In this document: positions 46,855 to 58,310 of the stretch, one piece after another | Layout of the letters: every line of letters begins with the position of its first letter | Numbering within the stretch: the stretch's first letter is position 1 | From: Neodontobutis hainanensis | Taxonomy: Eukaryota; Chordata; Actinopteri; Gobiiformes; Odontobutidae | NCBI GenBank assembly: GCA_024349245.1 | Contig: JALDNG010000020.1 | Location: 1 to 64,000, forward strand | Direction of reading: 5' to 3' | Length of the DNA stretch: 64,000 nt | Made by a program: the position numbers and the translations under genes | The notes under the pieces: generated by a model | Told to the model about the DNA's origin: nothing | What the model saw: the letters and a program-made list of their open reading frames with translations, nothing else | Database searches by the model: none

Positions 46855-48380
46855 GTTTGTGTTGGCAGTACTTCTTTAATGAGAATTTCTGAGCTTTCAG
46901 GGATGTATACTGTCATTTTTCTCTTTAATCTCCAGGCTTATTTTGAATTGAAATGGGTTTAAAATGGACTTAACGAGCCATATATTAAACTCAACAACCC
47001 AGAACTGTTGTTTTTCATTTCCAATTTGTTTTGTGTCACTTCAACATAGAAAAAAGGGAGGATTATTTTCTTTATAAAGCCTAGAAAACCACAACACTAT
47101 TAAGCCTTCAACTGAGTGTAATGTCTTAAAGTGATGTAGGAGTTTGACCCAAATGTACAAGATATACATCTGGTCTCGAGTCATTATTTAGGATTTACAT
47201 GGTAAGGACACTTTTTCAGTTAATAATAGATAGCATTTGTTCATGCCACACAAACAAATTAATTTTCCCTTTTTGTGACTATGCAATTAAAGACATGGAG
47301 AGAGCTTTATTACTCTGTAACATATTTCAATTTAAGCAAAACACAAGTTAAATACAGTTCTTCCCATTATTTTATACATCATCATTTTTAGGTAGTAGGT
47401 AGAGTATTGTAATAGTTCAAACTTTGCACTACTGACACTTAGCACACTCCAACAATTTAGGCATTTGGCATTTTGTCTTTGGCACTAGTGACACTACTGA
47501 CTGTATTTGCCCAGGTTGCTCTTTAAAACTCAGAATTAATGAATAATATGCCATTTTTAAAGCTATGTAATAGTTTTGAAGCATTCACCTTGTAAATACT
47601 TTAGTCTGTGGAGTCTATTTGCACTGGTATTTGTACTTTTGACACGTGAAGTTACAGCTGCTTAAAACCTAACTTTTGTCAGAGTTGACAAAGTTGCGTT
47701 GATGAGGAACTAAACGTTTTCACTGCTAAACTTACGTCTAGATCCTTCTTTAAAACCTTTTCATGAATATGTCCCGTGTGACACAGAAAAACTGTGAACA
47801 AGTGTCTGTAAAAATGACTATACACCCACTTTCTTTGATTCTTCTACACTGAGCCAAGAACATTCTGTTCTGTGGAAGCTTGTGTTTATTTGAATGGCCA
47901 CTACTAAAAATGATGTTAATCTCCCATGTTATTATTGAAGTAAATGTAGTTGACAAAAGGATTATTTGAGTAGGAGTAAGTATGTATTAAGTGAAGACAA
48001 CAGTGCTAAGTAAAAAAGTTAAAAGCACCATCAACAGCTCCTGCTGCTGCTGTGGGTTCGGTTTGTCCTGTGGTGACATCATTTGAATAGCATTGCTGCT
48101 AATGAACCAAATTTAACCCAAGCCACAAATATGATGATTATTTCCTGAAATATGCTGCTTTGCAAGTTTAATTAGGATAATTTGCAGAATCTCCCCCAAA
48201 ATAAAAATGAACTATTTAAATATTATGCCACAAACATGATAATTTCATGTTTGGAAATATTTTGCTTTGCTCAAGAGTGTATGATGAAATGCTGCATGGC
48301 TTTTAAACAGGATACGGCTGTACTGTATTGTAATTAACTTTATTTATGGACCACATGCACACACGCTCCATGTGCCTCTT

Positions 48381-48579
48381 CACCTGTGTCACCTGTGTCA
48401 CCTGTGCTGTCAGCTTCATAATATAACATTATAGATTAGCAATAAGCATCTACAAGCATCTGAACTGGACTCTAACTGGGTTATGTTTGTTGTAATGTGG
48501 GTTTAGCTGCAGCTCAAATGTGTCAGAAGCAGCTGTTGAGTGAAGCATGATCCAGGTGTAGAGACAGGCATTCACAGGT
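48381..48579. promoter_or_regulatory. Cluster of CACCTG/CAGGTG E-boxes
   Basis: Three tandem 9-base units (CACCTGTGT, CACCTGTGT, CACCTGTGC) fill 48381-48407, each with an E-box. Two more CAGGTG words follow at 48553 and 48574. CACCTG E-boxes are bound by Snail/Zeb repressors and by E-protein dimers. The three tandem copies could equally be a small chance minisatellite. Confidence 0.3.
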
Positions 48580-49012
48580 GTGCAGCAGCACAATCTGCCA
48601 CTACGTTTATACAGAACATATAGAACAGAGACTTTACATCCGTCATCAGCCTGTCCCTCGTCTCCGCCGGAAACTGTCATTCAAACAATCATCTGTCCAT
48701 CTGTTTATTAATTGTGATGAAAATCAAGACATTATTGAGCCTTTTCAAAATATCACTTACACGATGCAATTCTTATTTTGTGATAAGACTGTAGTTATGA
48801 GTATATAGGCTTGTACTGCACTTTTATTTTTCTGAATGACTGAGATAGGACATTGCTTTGGCTGACGGCAAACCCAGTAGTGTTAGCCAAGTGAGCGGGT
48901 AGATACTTACAATTGTTTATGACCAGAAAAAACTGTGAATAAAGTGGATCAGAGAAACAATGTTTGGTACTACTGCTATGTACAGGCAAGTGTGGCTGGT
49001 CAGGCTAAATCC

Positions 49013-49325
49013 TTTACATTTACATTTAGTCATTCAACAGACGCTTTTATCCAAAGCGACTTACAAGTGAGGACAACAATGGAAGCAATTTTAACAGTGC
49101 ACAAAAAACTAATCTATTAAAGCCCTGCACAGTTTACAAAGCCAAGGATAAATAGAGAAGGAATCAATAGAAAGGAAGTAGAAGTCAGTGTTTGTCAGTC
49201 AGGTGTTGATGGAAGAGATGTGTTTTCAGGTGTTTTTTAAAGATGGCTACAGAATCTGCTGATCGTGTAGCAGCAGTAGATCATTCCACCAACGTAGAAC
49301 CGATCCAGACTTTACAGAATTTTAA
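49013..49325 (+). mobile_element. Teleost interspersed repeat of the CCAAAGCGACTTACA type
   Basis: Begins TTTACATTTACATTTAGTC, then ACAGACGCTTTTATCC and AAAGCGACTTACAAGTGAGG. This is a very familiar head of a repeat present in thousands of copies in fish genomes. The far end also fits: AGATGTGTTTTCAGGTG, TTTTTTAAAGATGGCTACAG and TCATTCCACCAACG. Both ends are present, with a diverged middle. It has no coding capacity. It is non-autonomous, but I cannot give its class from sequence alone. Confidence 0.88.
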
Positions 49326-49330
49326 GTTAC

Positions 49331-50966
49331 TGCTTTGAAACTAGATTTTAATTTAATTTTGGGTAAACTTACTAGACATCCTTGATGGTATTTGTTCAAA
49401 TCTCATTTTTACTTGTAAAAATGAGACCTCCTCAAGTCATGCCAATAGTGCAACGGGGCACATCTTCTTCAGCACTTCCTGTTGAATAATTTTTCTATGT
49501 GCATTCAGTTGCTGTGATAAACATGTATTTTTTATTTTTTTTTTGTACTTCTGGGAGCCATTCTGACATTTTTTAAGTTTCCTGCCTGTGCTAACAGAAT
49601 AACAAGCCCTGGAGCGTTAAAACACATCACAGTGCACACGCACACACAGCCGTACAGGGCTGAGACCACTGAGCTCGGGATCACCGCTATCCAGGAGGAG
49701 GCCTTGGGCGACTCATTCATTTTGGAGACCACCGGCGCTTAACTTTCCTCCCACGTGTCTGAGCAGACAGGCAAATGTAAACATCACTTTAAAAAGCCAC
49801 AATGTCTTGCACAAGGAGGACTTTTGGTTTTGTGTTGCCGCTGGTTGTCTTCTTATTTTAAGACATTTTAAATTTTTGTTTGAAGCATTTTCTATTTCTT
49901 GGCCAGGAGCGATGCTGTCAACACCTGACATTGACAGGTTTTCATTGGCAACAGTAAATAAATTGTCATGCGTGGGCTTGACATGAAAATAAATAGAGTT
50001 TAATACAAATTCAATGATGTAACAGAAATGATGCTGTCACCTATTCTTTTAGTGGCTGCTTCAATAATACAATGTGCTCTCAGCATTGATGTCTTTTGTA
50101 TAGAGCATTTAATTAATATCATTTTGCCAAACAGTCACATCACAATCGAAGCAGAATAACAGCTTGGAAAATATGCTTTTGTTGTCCTGTTTTTAAAAGG
50201 GCTAAATGTAATTTAAACAAAGTGTAGTATTGGGAGAGTGGCCAATTTAAAGTGCTACTGGGGAAAGTAATATTAAACAAAACAATATGATATAAAGTGA
50301 CTAATGTCAGAAAGATAAAGGTTAATTTATGATTTCAAATGTTCTTCTCAAAGCCTTGAGCCTTGAGAGAATATATCTATTGTAATTCAGAGTTCTGAAG
50401 CCTACTGGGTGGATGCTTTCTTTTAAAAATGGTATCATCTGGAGTAGATCTATTGAAACTCTTAACACAGGATTATTATTATTACACTATTATATTCCTG
50501 TATGAAGAAAGAAGTTACACTGTACAAGTGCTGTACCTGAGCAGGACACATTTCCAACCTGACAAGGCACTTCATTAGCCAAGGACCTAAATGCCAGAAA
50601 TGTCTGGCTGCTGTGCACTCTGGGTAATAAGCTCGGCACAAAAGCTCTCTTTCCTGACTCCAAAGATGCCACACACAAAGTCAGAGCGGTGCACACACAT
50701 ATGGCAGCTCCCATAATGCAGTTCAGTCCGTGAATGGAGAGCAGCTCCCAGCACAGCGCCGACAACAGCATCACAACTCAAAGAAGCCCCAACTCTCCCG
50801 CACTCTTTCTCCACAAGCACATTGTTCTTTGTAATTACTTTGGCGAGTCACGTTAAACAGATAGATGTACTATCTTCGAGCCTCGGACTCTTTACAGATT
50901 GTGTAAATAAGAAACACAGATAAACAACTGATCAGACTGAGGTTTTTAGCTACACTTCTGCTACAG
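49331..50966. other. Unique DNA, no gene seen
   Basis: A 26-base perfect palindrome (12-bp arms, TT centre, TCTCATTTTTAC / GTAAAAATGAGA) sits at 49401-49426. The block 50490-50830 is complex and GC-richer, with overlapping minus-strand frames of 70-94 codons but no domain. It is a candidate conserved non-coding element. Confidence 0.5.
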
Positions 50967-51055
50967 GATAAGATAAGATAAGGTACGAAGATAAGAAAAC
51001 CTTTATTAGTCCCACAATGGGGAAATTGCATTTTGCAATAGAGCAGAAACTTTTC
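50967..51055 (-). mobile_element. Retroelement 3' tail, reverse strand
   Basis: On the plus strand it reads GATAAGATAAGATAAGG, then AAAACCTTTATTAGTCCCAC and AATGGGGAAATTGCATTTTG. On the minus strand this ends with GGGACTAATAAAGGTTTTC followed by TTATC repeats, that is an AATAAA signal and a microsatellite tail, as in non-LTR retroelements. The motif is very common in fish genomes. Only the tail remains. Confidence 0.8.
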
Positions 51056-53720
51056 ACACAAGTAAAAATTGTATTAACAACTATTCTAAGACAAGATTAT
51101 CTAAAATGAACTACACATATGCACATTTTAAACTATGCTAAAACTAAATAAACCCAAACTATTTGCTGTGTTTTTCTGTAGCGTCCACTTAACTCTGACA
51201 TTTTGAAAAAGCTTAAGTCGTGTAAACGCTGCAGGCCTTCTTTTATGGCTAAGGTTGTGTTGCTGTAAAGACAGACAAATACAGAAATCTTTCATTTTGC
51301 CCAATACTCTAGACTTAACAACAGGCATATCTATCTATATTTTTATACTGAAAAGCGTACTATTTCCAAGCAGTGCCCACTATACTTTACCATTTTCGGA
51401 ACATTAAAATGGACACTTTTGAAAACACTGCTAAGCCCACTTTAGTTTGAAAACTCCAGGACGTTGTTGAAGTATGATCAAAGAAAAACTGCCACCATTA
51501 AAAACAAATACCGATGTTTGCTGCCTCCTCATCTTCTGTGAGTGGTTGTTGAAGAAAACAATATTAAGAAAACAGCCTTAAGAGCCAGAGATATCAATAC
51601 TGCACTTGTTTCTAATTCTGAATTTGAAAATAAAACGCATTCTGATGGACATAAAATGTGGACAAAGATCATTTTTCATGTTGACAATAATATGAACTGA
51701 AGCTGGGACGGAGCTTTGAAATAAATATTGTTTTACTTTTTCCTAAAATGCAGTTAGTAATGCAATCCAATATTAGCTCTAAACCCTTGTTCTCTTGTTT
51801 TTTAACTTCTAGGTTTTTATAATGTCGCTTCTGTAAAGTGGAAGACACATAAAGCTATATATTTGTGAGATTAGATATAACCTGCTCTCTTGTTATTAGT
51901 ACATGACTATGACATGTTTTTGGTGGAAATACATAGCAGCATAACATAGTATACACTGTTTTCTCTTAAATTTTACTGTCTAACTTTGCTTGATTAGATT
52001 AAATGCGTCTGTAACTTTATGTCTCACTTTAATTACATCCTGAGCCTCGTGCAGTTTGACAACACCTGCCTTTTATTCCCGTCTTTGCACTTTTCAAATA
52101 TACTCAAGTATTGGCCTGTCATCACACAAGCTTCTTGCGCGTTTGTTTTCGACAGATCAATTTATGTTATTAATTGAATAACGTGTTTGAAGTGTGCTTT
52201 TTGATGAGGTGCTGACCTAAGCTTTATTGCTTATTAATTCGTTACAACACGGTACAGTTTAGCTGAGCTGGATATTAAACACTTTTAATTTGGATCCATG
52301 TCTTTCAGCAAAAGCTTGTTTAGGAGTTACAGCAAAGGTTACTGTGTTATAGGAGCATTTTGTGGGTATTTAATTCTTCATGCTGCATTTTCTGATAAAG
52401 GAAGGCTGAACCTGAACACAAAATACATCAGAGAGGAGCCTGCAGGCAGTGGTGCACTTTACAATTTAAACTGTAATAAAAGATCCTTTAAAAGTTTAAT
52501 TTGCAGTGTACACTTTTTCTTTTCTATCAATTCTCCACAACTCGGTTTGAGCCAGTTACATCTCACATCTCAATAGACTCTTCCGGCTCTCAGTTTCTGT
52601 CAAATTGGACATCATTACCAAACTCTTTCACAGAAACACACTTGTTTTTTTGTTTTTTTTAACTCAGTGAATTCTTTCAAACTTTTAAAGATTAAGATAA
52701 AGAAAACCTGTCTGCAGCAAGAGCGAGTGAATTTCCCTTTAATGAATAGCCCATCTGACAGTGTGCTTGGAAGGATATTACAAACATCAGCTGGTGTTTC
52801 TGACGGGCGGTGCTTCGGCCTCCCGGTGATGCCTTGGCAGGGTGCCCACAGTCAAGACTGCTCCACAACATTAACGTAGACCCAAACATCCGAAAGGATA
52901 TCTCACGTCTGCAATACTGACTGAGCTTCAAACACTTTTTCTCAGAAGTGTTTGGTGCTGCAGTGATAGAAAAAAAGGAAATAAAATAGTCTTACTTTTG
53001 GCATTACACTAAACGTGATTTCAAAGTCGAGGAAAAAAAAAAAACAACGCTTGATGAACTTGTGTGGTTTCAAATCTGAACAGCGTTAAGGCAGACTTGT
53101 CTAGTCTTGATGTTATGACAAAATATTAAATGTATTCAGTCTAATAGTGTCGTTTGAGCTCATATTTATTGTAAATACAATATTTGGGCTGGTTTCTTTA
53201 TTGTTAGGCCACACTGCAATAGAATGTTTAGGAGTTTTTCTAACTTTTTAGGAATAAGAAATATTGCAGTCCCTGATCATAATAGGTTATTTACATTAAA
53301 ACATTTCATTATGAATAGTCCTGGATTATACTGAATAGTAAATGTATTCCTGACTCAGAATATTTGTGTCTGTTTGGAGCAAGAAAAATACAAAATAGTT
53401 GGGATCTTGCATTGATTAAATCTTGGAATTAAAATGACCAATCATTGTTACCTTGTTAAGTCCCTGCTGGGGTTGATTGTAGCAAGAGATTATTGTTTTT
53501 GTATTAGACAGCAGACAGAATACAGCAAAACTGCCCAAAACCTGAAAAGACTATCTCTATTTTTTTTGTGATATTAGTGAATAATCTGCGAGGTGCATGG
53601 GTTAGAATGGGTTTGATGCTGAACGAAAGAAGGATAAATTACACAGAACAAACATATTTGTACAATACTCATATTTATACAGTGACTGTGTGGGCCAAGT
53701 ATGTACAGGCTACTAGTTAA
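51056..53720. other. AT-rich unique DNA, no gene seen
   Basis: Short frames only. 52010-52150 and 52690-52900 are sequence-complex. A T-rich run lies near 52648 and an A run near 53032. No repeat was recognised. Confidence 0.5.
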
Positions 53721-54110
53721 CAGTGGTGCAAAAATTGGGTATGCGCTATATGCGGCGCATCGGGGGCGCATATATATATTTTTTTGTTTTTGTAAAAAAA
53801 AAACAAAAAAATATATTTTTTGTTGTATTTCCTAAATGTAGCTTAGCTGTGTGGTGTGTTTCTAAATCATTTCAGTATTTCCTCAATACTATATAACATT
53901 TTAGAGGTGGATTTTAGATTATTGCGAGTGGGCGTGGCTGGCGGGGCCCCCGTGAGCGCACTGAGCGAGCAGGTACGTACAGTTGTCACAATACGCACAC
54001 AGTTGTCTTTGAAAGATGGATAAAGCAAAAAAGCTGTCAGGGGCAACAAACAGAAACAGAAAGAGTGAAAAGGAGATGCATGTCAAGGACAGCAGCTAAC
54101 AAAATGAATA
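53721..54110 (+). mobile_element. hAT-like transposon 5' end with transposase N-terminus remnant
   Basis: CAGTGGTGCAAAA at 53721 resembles an hAT terminal repeat, followed by GC-rich words (TGCGGCGCATC, GGGGGCGCAT). A 28-codon frame from ATG 54016 to TAA 54097 encodes MDKAKKLSGA, then RNRKSEKE. The KKLSGA-(x)n-RK-EKE pattern starts many hAT transposases and the domesticated proteins derived from them. Between lies an A/T palindrome (53771-53818). No right end of the same type is seen, so the length of the element is unknown. Confidence 0.55.
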
Positions 54111-54176
54111 TAGTGAAATTTAACAGGTGGGAGAGGTATAAAGTTAGACGTCCGTGTTTGGAGGCTTGCAATATTC

Positions 54177-54585
54177 ATGTTAACAGACTAGTTAGTGCGT
54201 TTGCTAACACTGGGAATGTAGCAGCCAAATGGGCTTTAAATTAAGGCTAGCTTAATATGAAAAACCGAGGATCCTGAGCTGAAAACTGGAAAATATAATG
54301 GAGCATGCCATGTACAATAAATTACAATAATTAGGAAAACAACAAATGCAATATCTGTGGTTTATCATGGAATAATGCACAGATTTGCTCCAAACTTGGA
54401 GGGTTAATGTTAACAGGTTAGTGTTTGCTAACTTTATTAATTAAGTTAACGTTGCTGATAGCTACATTTAGGTTCAGTTTAAAGCCTATGCTACCAATCC
54501 TATGCATGACAAATCCAAATGTTATTAAGGTAAAATACTGGTAAATGTAAGGGAGCATGCACAATAAATGACTAGAAGCTGGAAA
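54177..54585. repeat. Diverged tandem duplication, about 235-bp unit
   Basis: Unit 1 carries ATGTTAACAG at 54177, then TTTGCTAACA, then GGAGCATGCCA near 54300 with ACAATAAATTAC. Unit 2 carries ATGTTAACAG at 54407, TTTGCTAACT, then GGGAGCATGC near 54551 with ACAATAAATGAC. The offset grows from 230 to 252 through indels. The array lies between two hAT pieces, so it may be internal sequence of a dead hAT element rather than host DNA. Confidence 0.65.
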
Positions 54586-54608
54586 CATAACTTATGCTAT
54601 AAGTATAT

Positions 54609-55258
54609 TTAATTAATCGCATTATAACACAAAATATAAAAAAAAATGGTCACTAAAAATTTATAAAAAATTTGTGTATTGCATACTTTTATTTTGAAAG
54701 TACTGCTGTGTAAACAAAAGTGCAATAACATTTGGTTTGCACTTTAAACACGTTAAACAAATAAGGTGCTTTTTACAGAAGTTAAAAGTTCGTAGCAGTT
54801 GAAATATTTCTTGTAATCAAATTAAATATTAAACCAAAAATATTTGTTTTGTAATAGAAAAACAAGTTATGTCCATAGCCTCGATCATAACATTATAACA
54901 ATGTAAACAACATAAATGTCTCTCTTGTGTTTTCATTACAGTCACAGCAGGTGAGTGCAGTTCCCACTGTTCATCAATATAATGCACTATAACGCCGGGG
55001 TAATTATGGTTGCCCAGCGATGTCCAATAGTCTCTGGTGAGGGCAACAGTTGGTGCCGTCGCTTTTGTAGTCCTTTCCTTTTCATACAACTCATGTATTC
55101 TTCTTGTGATGCGTCATGAGGGCTGCTCATACGTGCAGTCATTCGTTACAATGTTCTTCAAACCGACATCTTCACTATACTAATAGGCCGATAAAATAAT
55201 TGTCGCAGTTAATTAATGTGTTAACGCAATAAAAAAGTGTTCTCTTGCCCAGCACTAA
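54609..55258 (-). mobile_element. hAT (ZBED-like) transposon remnant, reverse strand
   Basis: A minus-strand frame at 55089-54829 reads VALTRDYWTSLGNHNY, then HYIDEQWELHS and VMKTQERH. This is the LTxDxWTS---Y--VT-HYID-xW-L-S block around the first catalytic Asp of hAT transposases. The retained residue is D in RDYW. The downstream half is lost into AT-rich filler. The right edge GTTAACGCAATAAAAAAG then CTTGCCCAGCACTA (55258) reads TAGTGCTGGGC on the minus strand, a familiar hAT-type terminus in fish. AATTAATCGCATTATAACAC marks the other side. Confidence 0.75.
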
Positions 55259-58109
55259 TATATATACATTTTATATTTACACTATATATACAGTATTTCT
55301 TTTGAAATACAAATACATCAGTTGCTTATGTACCTTTATGTGTGTGGGTGGAGGTTGACTGCTGACATCTTTACGTGTCAGAGGCTGTCAGCCCTTTAAA
55401 AAAAACTTTTATAGAAGGAAATAGCTTCCAGATTTTTAGAACCTTTGGGGTTAAAACAATACAGATTCCTTGTGGCGCTCATTAGTTGATCTACACAGCT
55501 CCAATAACCAATTAACGTTACACATTTTTACTGTTAATAAGAGGAGCTTGTGCTGAAAACCTAGAATCTTCTCGGAGATGGGATCAATGTGTTAACGACG
55601 GCGGTAGTTTCCTCTGCCTCCATCACTGAGTTTATCTAATGACTGTGCACTGCTCCCCTTCACAGAGCAAAGGGTCTACCTTCACTTTGAGGGCCAGGGA
55701 ACTCAGTCATTTCATCAGAATTGTGATCAAAAGTCTCAGGTATCTACTTATCAGAGTCGGAATTTTTTTTTAATTTTTTTTTTTTTGCCACTTCCAAAAA
55801 AAAACAAGATCATAATTGTAATATTTAAATACAGTAAGTGAAGAGAATAATGTTAGAAATAAACCAATGATAAAACTTAAAATTAAACCTATCCATGAGG
55901 ATCCATGGATCCATATTTGACTAAAATGGTATATTTTGTTCCTCCAAATGTAGCTTTTAAAAACAATTAGACGTTACAAAGTGTATGCACAGGGGAAGGT
56001 ATTTTATTCTGCTTCCAGTTACATCACACGAGAAGTCAGCAACACAAATAGGCATTATTTTATTATCTTTACATCACAGTAATCCCCAACCGTTGGTAAA
56101 ACTTACTGTGTGATAAAGTCAGATTTGGAGGAATAGAGAGGTGTAGAGGGGCTCAAAGCTCACCGGCTGAGAGTCTTTCAAGTGGTTCTCTTGCTTTATG
56201 TACTGTAAGAAAGCAAACATTTTTCAGAAAAAAACACAAGGCTTTAAGTGATCTGTTTGCTGCAGAGAGGAGCGAGAGAGCAGCCAACAGCTTGAGGCAC
56301 ATCCAGATGTTACAGAGACTGGCTTTTCTCAGATCCTTGTCTTGTAATGTAGATGACTGGACACAAATTCAAAAGCTCTGTTTCATCTGCAAACCACTTT
56401 TTTTTTTTTTTCATTTCCTGTCTTGCACTAAGCTCCTGAGACTTTGCAGTGATTTTGGATTATTTTGTAGTAGCTTTTTATCACTGGATGACATATCTCA
56501 CTTCTGTGCAAACAAACACAGACTGCGACCAAATAGAAACCCAGCTCTCCTGTTTTACCCAAACACAATCCTGTCAAGACTCATTCATTTTAATTCTCTT
56601 TTCAAAGCACATTAAAGGAAGAAATAATTGTTTTAAATTCAGTCCATGAGGTTTTTTTTATTTGATGTTGGATTTGATTTGAATATCACAACCGTTTCTT
56701 TCCCGTCACTCCCCATAAATCATGCCTCAATCCCTTGAAGCAGTCTCCACTCTGGTTTCATTTTCCTGTAACACCACTGAGCAAACATCAGGCGTGGTTG
56801 ACTAAGCTGCCAGAGAAGTTCAGAAAGTGTGCCCTGTTGCTGCCGTTGGCTCTGGACTATCTCCCCTCAGCCCTGCACAGATTTCTGACTCCAGCGAGCT
56901 GACTTGGCCATTAGCTCGCTGCCAATGCCGACTGCAGAGAATCCCCTTTGAAATTCTTTTCATAGACTTCTCGAGTCGATGTGCCACTGTGCAAACAGTT
57001 TATTGAGTCCAAAGCTTCGAGCCATTGCCAGACAAACAAATTGATGCTTGGCTGGTTTTGTATCTCAGCTATGGCGTCTTTGAGCAACAGAAAAACTAAC
57101 AAGCCAGCAGGACGCAGCATTGTGCAAGACAGTGTCAAAAGGCGTGTGTCTTGTTATGACCTCTTGGTAAGCACTGGGGGTCCGTGCAGAAGGTTCGCTC
57201 GTTTGTTTGTGGTCTGTAAGCGATCCTCTCCTTTCCCTCATTGTCTCAGGTGAATGTAAGTGACTGTTTTTGAAAACTAGTGTTTGAATCTAGCCTTGCA
57301 AAATGTACTGATATTTGGTACCTTTTTAAAATTCTGACATCTTAAAAAAAGTGTTTTTTTAGTTTTTCTCTGGCTTGAACAGCCTGATAAAGTATTCTTT
57401 CCTGTGTATACCAGATAGCATAATATTTTATTTGTTTCTTGAGGAAGTCCAAGCTAGACCTCACTTTTCAAATGCCCGCTACGCCCTTGGATGCAGGAGA
57501 TTCTTTACAACCATCCTTGCTCTTGTGCTCTGCTATCATTTCCCCCCACGTTCTGAAAAAATATCAATCTTTCATCTTTGAGCTACAATTGGATAAAAAC
57601 TCTCCTCCCATGTAAACAATTTAGAAAAAAAAGTGACAGAATATTAACCTTGTCTTTGTAGAGGTGTGGAATAAAAAGGATTTTAATAGTGTGAATGAAT
57701 ATCCAGTAAGTGCTCTCTTTAAGTGTTTGTCTTCATTGAAAGTCAGTTTCGTAGTTTTGAAGATAAACAGTTTTGTGCGAGAATACAGTGAACATAATGT
57801 AAAATGAAAGGTCTTTTACCTCATGATACAAAACTGTCCAATGTTTAACATACATATGATATAAGACCGACATCGCCAGCCTAATGCTGGATGATTTCCC
57901 GTTCTCTACCGTTCTACTACAACCACATTAACACAAGAAACAGTTTATATAGTCACCAGTAAACCATACAATAAAACTTCAAATAAATCCTCAATATCCC
58001 TACAAAACAAACTTACATTAGATTTTATGTTGCCAGGCATTTAGGACTCAATCATTTTCCTCAGATGAATCCTAAATACCTTTGTAACCTTAAGACTCAA
58101 TGAGCTGTA
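55259..58109. other. Unique DNA with one exon-like block, no gene proven
   Basis: (TA)n-rich at 55258-55300. T runs lie at 55767 and 56400. The block 56740-57260 is sequence-complex and GC-richer, open in one frame on each strand, and contains an exon-like unit at 57069-57166, discussed among the findings. A 107-codon frame at 56292 on + is Phe/Cys-rich and looks like chance. Confidence 0.45.
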
Positions 58110-58310
58110 ACTTGTGGCGGTGCAGACCTGGCGGTGATCAAGACGGTGGTATATTTGCTTTCTTGTGCCCAACGCAGCTACCTCCTGCCCGTCTGCAGCT
58201 CCGCCAGCGCAGAGAGGGGCGTGGCATGGCGCAGGTGGCTACAACAGCTGATCAAAGACATCATTAAACTCAATTAGGACGTCAAGTTAATGCCTCGCAC
58301 GTTTTTATTA
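58110..58310 (+). repeat. Unclassified repeat, copy 2 (partner at 31562)
   Basis: TGTGGCGG, CGGTGATCAAGACGG, ATATTTGCTTTCTTGTG and GCCCAACGCAG (58115-58178) match 31649-31710 in order with small indels. Outside this core the two copies differ: here a GC-rich piece (CTCCGCCAGCGCAG, GGGGCGTGGCATGGCGCAGG) and then TTAAACTCAATTAGG and AATGCCTCGCACG follow. Two copies in 64 kb mean a dispersed family. The class is unknown. Confidence 0.6.

Larger units (their letters stand above)
45303..49012. other. Unique DNA with hairpins and an E-box cluster, no gene seen
   Basis: Holds the hairpins at 45936 and 46822 and the CACCTG cluster at 48381, listed separately. Overlapping frames of about 110 codons on both strands at 46593-46962 lack domains. 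That block is GC-richer than average, with GCGGCGGCCCGG at its centre. The rest is AT-rich. Confidence 0.5.

Noticed and set aside
46593..46962. Overlapping frames of about 110 codons on both strands
   Set aside because: Both strands are open over the same GC-richer DNA. Neither has a domain, so neither is favoured.
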